Shown piece after piece: positions 1 to 6,436 of a DNA stretch of 13,341 nt. The notes below the pieces were generated by a model. It ran no database searches. It saw only the letters and a list, made by a program, of their open reading frames with translations, and was not told the DNA's origin. Position numbers and translations under genes: made by a program. The stretch lies in NCBI GenBank assembly GCA_005877565.1, contig VBOK01000093.1, positions 1-13,341 of the forward strand, read 5' to 3'. Position 1 is the first letter of the stretch; every line of letters begins with the position of its first letter. The stretch comes from Nitrospirota bacterium. Lineage in GTDB: Bacteria > Nitrospirota > Nitrospiria > Nitrospirales > NS-4.

Positions 1-1355
1 AGCCGGTCCTGGTGGGCACCATCTCAATCGAGAAGTCGGAACGGCTGGCTGGCTATCTCGTCCGGCACGGCATCAAGCACAACGTCTTGAACGCCAAGCA
101 TCATGAGAAGGAAGCCGAGATCATCGCCCAGGCCGGCCGCAAAGGCGCCGTCACCATCGCAACGAACATGGCGGGCCGCGGGACTGACATCCTCCTCGGC
201 GGCAATCCCGATTTTCTCTTCAAGAAAGCGTTGTACGCCGAGCCGGAGATGCCTCCCGAGCGGCAGACCGCGCTGCTACAACAGATCAGGGCCGAATGCG
301 AGGAAGAGAAAAAGGAGGTCGTCTCCCTCGGCGGCCTGCACATCCTGGGCACCGAACGGCATGAGAGCCGCCGCATCGACAACCAGCTACGCGGCCGCGC
401 CGGCCGCCAGGGCGACCCCGGCTCATCCCGCTTCTACCTGTCCCTCGAAGACGACCTGCTCCGCATCTTCGGCTCCGACCGTATCTCCAAGATCATGCTC
501 AAGCTCGGCATGGAGGAGGGCGTCCCGATCGAGGCCAAGATGGTGACCCGCGCCATCGAGAACGCCCAGAAGAAGGTGGAAGCCCACCACTTCGAGATCC
601 GTAAGCAACTCCTCGATTACGACGACGTGCTGAACAAGCAGCGCGAGGTCATCTACGAGCGCCGGCGGATGATCCTGGGCGGCGAGGACCTCTCCGAGGA
701 CGTCAAGGCAGGCGCCGAGGAAGTCCTGGACGCGCTGCTGGATGTCTACTGCCCCAAGGAGACCTATGCGGAAGAGTGGGATCTCAAGGGGCTCGCGGAC
801 GCGGTCTACGCGCAGTTCGCGATCGACATCAAGGACAGCGTGGCCGAGCTCAAAGACATGGGCTTCGAGGCCCTGCGCGAGGAGTTGGTCCGCAAGATCC
901 ACGAGGCCTACGCCGCCAAGGAGCGTGAACTCGGCCGAGACCTTCTGCGGCAGCTGGAAAAGATGGTCATGCTCCGCACCATCGACACACTGTGGAAAGA
1001 CCACCTGCTCGGCATGGACAGCCTACGAGAGGGCATCGGGTTGCGCGGGTACGGCCAGAAGGACCCGCTGATCGAGTACAAACGGGAAGCCTTCGACATG
1101 TTCGCCGCGATGATGGACCAGTGCGAGCGGGATGTGCTAGAACACTTGTTCCGCGTCCAGATCGTGCAGGGCGAGCAGCCGCCCCCGGTGCAAACACGCC
1201 CCCGCCGGCCGCCGCAGTTGAAACTGAACCGCGGCGAGGACACCGGCGGCGGGAACGGCGACAAGACCGTGCGCCGAACGGGCGAAAAAGTCGGGCGGAA
1301 CGACCCGTGCCCGTGCGGCAGCGGGAAGAAATACAAGAAGTGCCACGGGGCCTGA
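1..1355 (+). CDS. secA: Protein translocase subunit SecA, C-terminal half (5' end outside window)
   Basis: SecA is the ATPase motor that pushes unfolded preproteins through SecYEG at the inner membrane. The reading frame is open from base 3, where it already reads PVLVGTISIEKSE, a SecA segment of nucleotide-binding domain 2; the true start lies upstream. Visible motifs are ATNMAGRGTDI (bases 159-191), the helicase motif VI-like QLRGRAGRQGD (384-416), the helical-scaffold region LLDYDDVLNKQREVIYERRR, and the two-helix-finger/HWD region around LWKDHLLGMDSLREGIGLRG. After a proline- and arginine-rich linker comes an intact SEC-C zinc tail, CxC-x8-CH (Cys codons at 1308, 1314 and 1341, His at 1344), which in the family binds SecB and phospholipid. 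About 450 residues are present of a usual 850-950. Nothing appears disrupted. The next gene starts 15 nt downstream, so co-transcription is possible. Confidence 0.98.
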   Translation, partial: PVLVGTISIEKSERLAGYLVRHGIKHNVLNAKHHEKEAEIIAQAGRKGAVTIATNMAGRGTDILLGGNPDFLFKKALYAEPEMPPERQTALLQQIRAECEEEKKEVVSLGGLHILGTERHESRRIDNQLRGRAGRQGDPGSSRFYLSLEDDLLRIFGSDRISKIMLKLGMEEGVPIEAKMVTRAIENAQKKVEAHHFEIRKQLLDYDDVLNKQREVIYERRRMILGGEDLSEDVKAGAEEVLDALLDVYCPKETYAEEWDLKGLADAVYAQFAIDIKDSVAELKDMGFEALREELVRKIHEAYAAKERELGRDLLRQLEKMVMLRTIDTLWKDHLLGMDSLREGIGLRGYGQKDPLIEYKREAFDMFAAMMDQCERDVLEHLFRVQIVQGEQPPPVQTRPRRPPQLKLNRGEDTGGGNGDKTVRRTGEKVGRNDPCPCGSGKKYKKCHGA

Positions 1356-1370
1356 GCGCCCGACGACGCT

Positions 1371-2456
1371 ATGCCGACACTCCCGCAGTCCAGCAGCAGA
1401 CGAACTCCCCCGCGCAAGTCGCCTTCCGGCGTGCAGGACCGGACCTTCACGCTGGTGCGCGAGCTGCGCCTCCTGATCGAAACGACCCGCGCCATAGTCT
1501 CCGCCCGCGAGCCCAAATCAGTCCTGCGCGTGATCTTCGACAAGGCCAAGGCGTTCGTCCGGTGCGAAGCCTGGTCGCTCTTCCTGATCGATCCGGACAC
1601 CCACGAACTGGTCTTCGACATGGTCGGCGGCCCTAAATCCAGACGACTCAAGGGCTTTCGCATCAAATCCGGGCAGGGCATCATCGGGTGGGTCGCCCAG
1701 CATGGCAAGCCCGCCGTGGCCAATGAGGCCCGGAAAGACCGGCGTTTCCTGCCCGAAATCGACCGGGCGACCCGTTTCGTCACGCGATCCGTCATCTGCG
1801 TGCCGATCTTCAGCCGGAAACGCCCTGCCGCGGTGCTGGAAATGGTGAACAAGGTCGGCAAGCCCTTCGACCGCCAGGACCTGCATCTCCTCACCCATCT
1901 GGCCGAGCAGGCCTCGATTGCGCTGGAGCGGTTGAATCTACAGGAACAGGCGGCTAGCCTCGGGGTCACCGACGAACTGACGAAGCTCCACAACGCCCGG
2001 TACCTGGACCAGGCGCTGGATCGAGAAGCGCGCCGCTGCCGGCGTTACGGCTCCATCATGGCGCTGATCTTTCTCGACCTCGACGACTTCAAGAGGATCA
2101 ACGACCAGTACGGCCACCCGATGGGCAGCCAGTGCCTGACCGAGCTGGCCCAGATCATGACGAAGAGCGTCCGCGACGTGGACATCCTGGCCCGTTACGG
2201 CGGCGACGAGTTCGTGGTAATCCTGCCGGAGACGACGGTGTCCACGGCCCGTGCCGTGGCAGAACGGCTCCACGAGGCCATCACCTCCCACACCTTCCTG
2301 AGCGAAGAAGGGATCAAGGCGCGCCTCACCGCCAGCATCGGGATAGCTGGTTTTCCCGACCACGCGCAGAGCAAGGAAGAGCTCCTGCGCAAGGCGGATG
2401 AGGCGATGTACCGAGCCAAGGCCGAGGGCCCCAACAAGATCCACATCGCCGAGTAG
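1371..2456 (+). CDS. GAF-GGDEF diguanylate cyclase
   Basis: Predicted to make cyclic di-GMP from two GTP in the cytoplasm; 361 aa. Residues about 1-25 are basic, Ser/Pro-rich and probably disordered. Residues about 45-195 form a GAF sensory domain (GQGIIGWVAQHGKPAVANEA, then VICVPIFSRKRPAAVLEMVN). Residues about 200-360 are the GGDEF domain, entered through GVTDELTKLHNARYL. The catalytic motif RYGGDEF is intact (GGDEF at residues 277-281). The product-inhibition I-site RxxD (R268-D271) sits the canonical five residues upstream, so feedback inhibition is expected. There is no signal peptide or membrane segment, so it should be a soluble sensor; the GAF ligand is unknown. The ATG lies 15 nt after the secA stop in the same frame, with no clear Shine-Dalgarno, so translation may depend on secA. 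The cyclase call is strong from the motifs; the biological output is not visible. Confidence 0.93.
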   Translation: MPTLPQSSSRRTPPRKSPSGVQDRTFTLVRELRLLIETTRAIVSAREPKSVLRVIFDKAKAFVRCEAWSLFLIDPDTHELVFDMVGGPKSRRLKGFRIKSGQGIIGWVAQHGKPAVANEARKDRRFLPEIDRATRFVTRSVICVPIFSRKRPAAVLEMVNKVGKPFDRQDLHLLTHLAEQASIALERLNLQEQAASLGVTDELTKLHNARYLDQALDREARRCRRYGSIMALIFLDLDDFKRINDQYGHPMGSQCLTELAQIMTKSVRDVDILARYGGDEFVVILPETTVSTARAVAERLHEAITSHTFLSEEGIKARLTASIGIAGFPDHAQSKEELLRKADEAMYRAKAEGPNKIHIAE

Positions 2457-2536
2457 CGTCGTCCAGGCAGACAAAAACCCGCTCTTTCTGGTGCCTGAAG
2501 ACGCTCCAACCCCTTGTTCCACCAACGAGTTTCGGC

Positions 2537-2566
2537 TTGACTAACCCGAAGGACCTAGGCTATCGT
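2537..2566 (+). promoter_or_regulatory. Candidate sigma-70-type promoter of the methyltransferase-nuo operon
   Basis: The -35 hexamer TTGACT (2537-2542) is followed by an 18-nt spacer and the -10 hexamer TATCGT (2561-2566), matching consensus at 5/6 and 4/6 positions. Transcription would begin near 2573, leaving a leader of about 45 nt before the GTG at 2618. It lies in the only intergenic stretch over 100 nt in the window (2457-2617). The rest of that stretch shows no convincing terminator for the preceding gene and no recognisable operator. The TTG that would extend the methyltransferase frame upstream is the first three bases of this -35 box, which argues against TTG being the start codon. 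Confidence 0.55.
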
Positions 2567-2605
2567 AACCCCTCCCTCTTTCAGGAAATTTTGTCACAAG
2601 TTTGC

Positions 2606-2612
2606 AGAGGAG
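2606..2612 (+). promoter_or_regulatory. Shine-Dalgarno that fixes the methyltransferase start
   Basis: AGAGGAG lies five bases upstream of the GTG at 2618. It is one of the best ribosome-binding sites in the window. It selects this GTG over the in-frame TTG at 2537, which has no comparable site and overlaps the predicted promoter. Confidence 0.75.
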
Positions 2613-2617
2613 CGCCT

Positions 2618-3832
2618 GTGGAACTCGGTCATGCCGATCTTGTGGAGAAACTGGTCGCCCGCATCGAGCGGGACGGCCCCATCTCCTTTGCCGCCTTCAT
2701 GGAGGCGGCGCTCTACGATCCTGAGTTCGGCTACTACATGACGGCGGGACCGCGCATCGGGCGCGAGGGGGACTACTACACGAGTCTTGACGTGCATCCC
2801 GTCTTCGCCGAGTTGATCGGCCGGCAGATCGCGCAAGCGGCCGACACCATCAGTCCCACCGGCGAGTTCACGATCGTGGAGATGGGGGCTGGCAAAGGAC
2901 TCCTCGCCAAACATCTGTTGAACGCGTATCGGCGCGATCATCCGGAACTCCTCTCCCGCTTACGGTACCTCCTGGTGGAACGGAGCCCAGCCATGGTCGA
3001 AACGCAGAAACAGCGCCTGCGCGAACTCACGGACGCGGGTGTGCGCATCGCCTGGGTACCGAGCCTGGACGCAGTTTCGGCTGCCTCGATCACGGGCGTG
3101 TTTCTCTCCAACGAACTGGTGGATGCATTCCCGGTGCACCGCGTGGTCAAACGGCCATTGGGTCTCAGGGAAATTTTCGTAGGGTGGGAGCCGCCCACCC
3201 CTCCCGCTCTAAGTGGTCGTTTCATCGAAATCGAGGCGCCGCCCTTTGCACCTGACCTGGAGGCCTATTTTGCGCGGATCGGAATCAGCCTGGAAGTCGG
3301 TCAGCAGGCGGAGGTCAATCTGCAGGCGCTCAAGTGGATGAGGCAGGTCAGTGCGCGCTTGCGCCGCGGCCTCATCGTGACCATTGACTACGGCCACGCC
3401 GCCGCCGATCTCTTCGCGCCGGCGAGAAAGACTGGCACGTTACTCGGCTATTACCGGCACACCGTGTCCGACTCGCCGTACGTTCGCGTCGGCCAGCAGG
3501 ACCTGACGGCGCATGTGGACTTCACGAGCCTGGCCATGGCCGGACAGGACGCGGGCCTGGAAGTGACCGGCTTCACGAACCAGTTGCACTTCCTGATCGG
3601 CCTGGGCATCGAATCGGCCTTTGCCGGCCTGGATCCGGAGTCGTCCCAGTCGGCCGCGATGCGCGAGCTGCTACGGCCCGACGGCATGGGCACCACGTAC
3701 AAGATCTTGATCCAGCACAAGGGCATGTCCGCGCCCCAACTCGACGGCTTGCGGTCACGGCCGTACTTCCTGGACGCCCTGCGGCTGCCGGAGCGGCGAT
3801 CAGGCTCGCCCCTGGAAAGTGTGACCCCCTGA
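2618..3832 (+). CDS. MidA/NDUFAF7-family SAM-dependent methyltransferase (DUF185, COG1565)
   Basis: A class I methyltransferase of 404 aa from the GTG start. The SAM-binding motif I is VEMGAGKG (residues 87-94), preceded by GREGDYYTSLDVHPVFAELIG. The family motif NELVDAFPVHR is at residues 165-175, and the C-terminal half has VTIDYGHAAADLF and the HVDFTSLA segment typical of this family. In eukaryotes the orthologue NDUFAF7 symmetrically dimethylates an arginine of NDUFS2, the NuoD homologue, and is needed for complex I assembly. Here the gene is first in the nuo operon and its stop overlaps the nuoA start (TGATG), so the same role is inferred; the equivalent arginine is present in NuoCD (R244). 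The frame remains open up to a TTG at 2537 (431 aa), but the strong SD and the promoter favour GTG at 2618. The substrate is not proven by sequence. Confidence 0.9.
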   Translation: MELGHADLVEKLVARIERDGPISFAAFMEAALYDPEFGYYMTAGPRIGREGDYYTSLDVHPVFAELIGRQIAQAADTISPTGEFTIVEMGAGKGLLAKHLLNAYRRDHPELLSRLRYLLVERSPAMVETQKQRLRELTDAGVRIAWVPSLDAVSAASITGVFLSNELVDAFPVHRVVKRPLGLREIFVGWEPPTPPALSGRFIEIEAPPFAPDLEAYFARIGISLEVGQQAEVNLQALKWMRQVSARLRRGLIVTIDYGHAAADLFAPARKTGTLLGYYRHTVSDSPYVRVGQQDLTAHVDFTSLAMAGQDAGLEVTGFTNQLHFLIGLGIESAFAGLDPESSQSAAMRELLRPDGMGTTYKILIQHKGMSAPQLDGLRSRPYFLDALRLPERRSGSPLESVTP

Positions 3833-4200
3833 TGCCCGATCTGATCGTCCAGAACTACCTGCCGATTCTCTTTTTCCTGGTGATCGCCGCCGCCTTCGGC
3901 GTCGGTTCCCTCCTGGCGGGCTATCTCGTCCGGCCCTCGCGGCCCTATAAGGCCAAACTCATGCCCTACGAGAGCGGCGCGCCGGTCTTTCACGACGCGC
4001 GCGCCAAGATCCCGATGCGATACTATATTATTGCGATGCTGTTCGTGATCTTCGACATCGAGACGGTGTTCATCTTCCCCTGGGCCGTCATCTTCAAGCA
4101 ACTCGGCCTCTTCGCCCTGATCGAGATGCTGGTCTTCATCGCGATCCTGCTCGTGGGCTACTTCTACGCCTGGAAGAAGGGGGCGCTGGAATGGGACTGA
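3832..4200 (+). CDS. nuoA: NADH-quinone oxidoreductase subunit A
   Basis: A small membrane subunit of complex I at the junction of the peripheral and membrane arms; 122 aa, a normal family length. Three hydrophobic segments are visible, at about residues 9-33, 64-86 and 92-115. The loop between the first two carries KLMPYESG (residues 42-49), and the second helix begins within FVIFDIETVFIFPWA, whose acidic D75 and E77 are conserved family residues near the quinone and proton-transfer region. The ATG overlaps the methyltransferase stop by one base (TGATG), with only a distant GGAAAG (3813-3818) as possible SD, so translational coupling is likely. The 3' end overlaps nuoB by 10 nt. Confidence 0.98.
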   Translation: MPDLIVQNYLPILFFLVIAAAFGVGSLLAGYLVRPSRPYKAKLMPYESGAPVFHDARAKIPMRYYIIAMLFVIFDIETVFIFPWAVIFKQLGLFALIEMLVFIAILLVGYFYAWKKGALEWD

Positions 4201-4670
4201 TGGAACGGTCATTGGACGCCAACATCGTGACGACCACCCTGGACGCCGCCATCAACTGGTGCCGCAAGGGATCGCTCTGGCCGATGACGTTCGGGCTGGC
4301 CTGTTGCGCCATCGAGATGATCGCGACGGTGTCGTCCCGCTACGACATCGACCGCTTCGGGGCGGGAGTCTTCCGGGCGTCCCCCCGCCAGTCGGACCTG
4401 ATGATCGTGGCCGGCACCGTGACCCGCAAGATGGCCCCGATCATCCGCCGCATCTACGACCAGATGCCGGAGCCCCGCTACGTCATCTCCATGGGCTCCT
4501 GCGCGACATCCGGCAACCACTACAACTCCTACAGCGTGGTGCAAGGGGTGGATCAGATCGTGCCGGTGGACGTGTACGTCCCCGGCTGCCCGCCGCGGCC
4601 TGAAGCGCTCCTGGACGGGCTGATCAAGCTACAACAGAAGATGATGCAGGAAAAAGTTCTCGTGAAATGA
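4191..4670 (+). CDS. nuoB: NADH-quinone oxidoreductase subunit B (cluster N2)
   Basis: The connecting-module subunit that carries [4Fe-4S] cluster N2, the direct electron donor to quinone; 159 aa. All four N2 ligands are present: the tandem pair C38-C39 in GLACCAIEM, C104 in SMGSCATSGNHYN, and C133 in VYVPGCPPRPEALL. The start at 4191 overlaps nuoA by 10 nt and has a GA-rich SD (AGAAGGGGG, about 4176-4183) seven bases upstream. A second in-frame ATG at 4200 would give a one-base TGATG overlap with nuoA and a protein three residues shorter; the sequence does not decide between them. The stop overlaps the nuoCD start (ATGA). Confidence 0.98.
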   Translation: MGLMERSLDANIVTTTLDAAINWCRKGSLWPMTFGLACCAIEMIATVSSRYDIDRFGAGVFRASPRQSDLMIVAGTVTRKMAPIIRRIYDQMPEPRYVISMGSCATSGNHYNSYSVVQGVDQIVPVDVYVPGCPPRPEALLDGLIKLQQKMMQEKVLVK

Positions 4671-6436
4671 ACCCGCTGCTCACCAAGCTCAAGGACCGGT
4701 TCCCCGACGCCGTGCTCGCGGTCCGCGAAGAGGGGCCCTACAAGGACCTCGTCGCCCAAGTGAAGCCGTCGGCCCTGCCCGCAATCGCGCGGTTCCTGCA
4801 CGACGATCCCGAAACGGCCTTCGATATGCTCTCGGACATCCTCTCGGTGGACTACCCGGAAGACGAGGACCGGTTCGAGGTGATCTACCAGCTCAAGTCG
4901 TTGCCGCGCAACCACAGGCTTCGGCTCAAGGCCCGCGTCCCGGAAGACAATCCGACCATTCCGACGGTCACGTCCGTCTGGAAGGGCGCCAACTTCCTCG
5001 AGCGCGAGGTCTATGACCTCATGGGCATCACGTTCGCCGGCCACCCGGACCTGCGCCGCATTCTCCTGCCCGAGGACTACGAGGAAGGGCACCCGCTGCG
5101 CAAGGACTTCCCCGCAGAAGGCCGGGGCTGGCGCAGCACATTCCCGTTCCTGCCGCGCCTCGACGAGCCGGCCTCGCCGGCGGTGGCCGCCGGCGAAATC
5201 CCAGAGGAGCAGCATCGCCCCTTCCTGAAGGAAGCCGAAGGATTGCCAGAAGACGCACAACCCGTGCGCCGACAGGAAGAGCTCCTGCTCAACATGGGAC
5301 CGCAGCACCCGGCCACGCACGGGGTGCTCCGCGTGGTGCTGGAGCTCGAGGGCGAGCGCATCGTGAAAGCCACGCCGGACCTCGGCTACCTGCACCGCGG
5401 CGTGGAGAAGCTGTGCGAGGGCTTGACCTATCAGCAGATCATCCCCCACACCGACCGGCTCGATTACGTCTGTTCGATGACCAACAACTACGCCTATGTG
5501 CGGGCCGTTGAGAAGCTGCTGAACATCACGGTCCCCCCGCGCGCCGAGTACATCCGGACGATTGTCGCCGAGATGCAGCGGATCATCGGCCACCTCTTCT
5601 GGCTCGGCACCCAGGCCCTTGACATCGGCGCCATGACCGTCTTCTTCTGGACCTTCCGCGAACGCGAGGTCCTGCTGGACCTGTTCGAGAAGCTCTGCGG
5701 CGCACGGCTGACCCTGAACTACTACCGGATCGGCGGCGTGGACAGCGACTTCACGCCAGACCTCGTCCAGAGGCTGCACGCTTTCCTCGACACGTTTCCG
5801 GACCACCTTCGCGAATACGACGACCTCCTGCTCACCAACCGCATCTGGCTGGCACGGACTAAGAACATCGCCGTGATCTCCGCCGAGGACGCCATCAACT
5901 TCGGCTGCACCGGCCCGGTGCTGCGCGGCTCCGGCGTCGCCTACGACGTCCGCAAGGCGGAGCCGTACGGCGCCTATGACAAGGTGGAGTGGGAAGTCCC
6001 TATCGGGAAGAACGGCGACACCTACGACAGGTACTGGGTCCGCCTAGAGGAGATGCGGCAGAGCGCGAAGATCATCCGCCAGTGCCTGCAACTGCTGCCA
6101 GACGGCCCGATCATCGCCGACGTGCCCCAGGTCATCCCTCCGCCCAAGCAGAAGGTGATGCGGGACATGGAGAGCCTGATTCACCACTTCATCATCTTCA
6201 CGCAGGGCTTCAAGCCGCCCAAGGGCGAGACCTACTGCGCCTCGGAGGCGCCGAAAGGGGAACTCGGCTTCTTCATCGTCAGCGACGGCGAGCCGAAACC
6301 ATATCGTCTGAAGATCCGCTCGCCGTCGTTCGTTCATCTGGGAGCGTTCGACCACATGGCGCGCGGCTATCTCATAGCCGACACCGTGACGATCTTCGGC
6401 ACCTACGACATCGTGATGGGAGAGTGCGACCGATGA
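4667..6436 (+). CDS. nuoCD: NADH-quinone oxidoreductase fused subunits C and D
   Basis: A 589-aa fusion of the 30-kDa (NuoC) and 49-kDa (NuoD) subunits, the same architecture and length class as E. coli NuoCD. NuoC spans about residues 1-150, with the signature LEREVYDLMGI (111-121) and EGHPLRKD (140-147). An acidic, proline-containing linker runs to about 205. NuoD follows and ends in the usual DIVMGECDR. Quinone-pocket residues are intact: H218 in MGPQHPATHG and Y267 in DRLDY, equivalent by alignment to bovine H59 and Y108. R244 in YLHRG aligns with bovine Arg85, the known NDUFAF7 methylation site, and R264 with Arg105 near N2. The ATG overlaps the nuoB stop (ATGA), and the stop overlaps the next ATG (ATGA), so the gene is tightly coupled on both sides. 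Confidence 0.98.
   Translation: MNPLLTKLKDRFPDAVLAVREEGPYKDLVAQVKPSALPAIARFLHDDPETAFDMLSDILSVDYPEDEDRFEVIYQLKSLPRNHRLRLKARVPEDNPTIPTVTSVWKGANFLEREVYDLMGITFAGHPDLRRILLPEDYEEGHPLRKDFPAEGRGWRSTFPFLPRLDEPASPAVAAGEIPEEQHRPFLKEAEGLPEDAQPVRRQEELLLNMGPQHPATHGVLRVVLELEGERIVKATPDLGYLHRGVEKLCEGLTYQQIIPHTDRLDYVCSMTNNYAYVRAVEKLLNITVPPRAEYIRTIVAEMQRIIGHLFWLGTQALDIGAMTVFFWTFREREVLLDLFEKLCGARLTLNYYRIGGVDSDFTPDLVQRLHAFLDTFPDHLREYDDLLLTNRIWLARTKNIAVISAEDAINFGCTGPVLRGSGVAYDVRKAEPYGAYDKVEWEVPIGKNGDTYDRYWVRLEEMRQSAKIIRQCLQLLPDGPIIADVPQVIPPPKQKVMRDMESLIHHFIIFTQGFKPPKGETYCASEAPKGELGFFIVSDGEPKPYRLKIRSPSFVHLGAFDHMARGYLIADTVTIFGTYDIVMGECDR

Noticed and set aside
2462..2500. Possible intrinsic terminator after the GGDEF gene (CAGGCA paired with TGCCTG)
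   Set aside because: Only a 6-bp stem with a loop of more than 20 nt and no U-tract; too weak to call.
2579..2588. Small palindrome TTTCAGGAAA in the operon leader as an operator
   Set aside because: Ten bases with four-base half sites is expected by chance, and no regulator is indicated.
4553..5806. Minus-strand open frame of 417 codons, and similar ones at 10650-11999 and 11492-12823
   Set aside because: Each is antisense to well-recognised nuo genes and reflects codon bias; no motifs or plausible start signals were seen.
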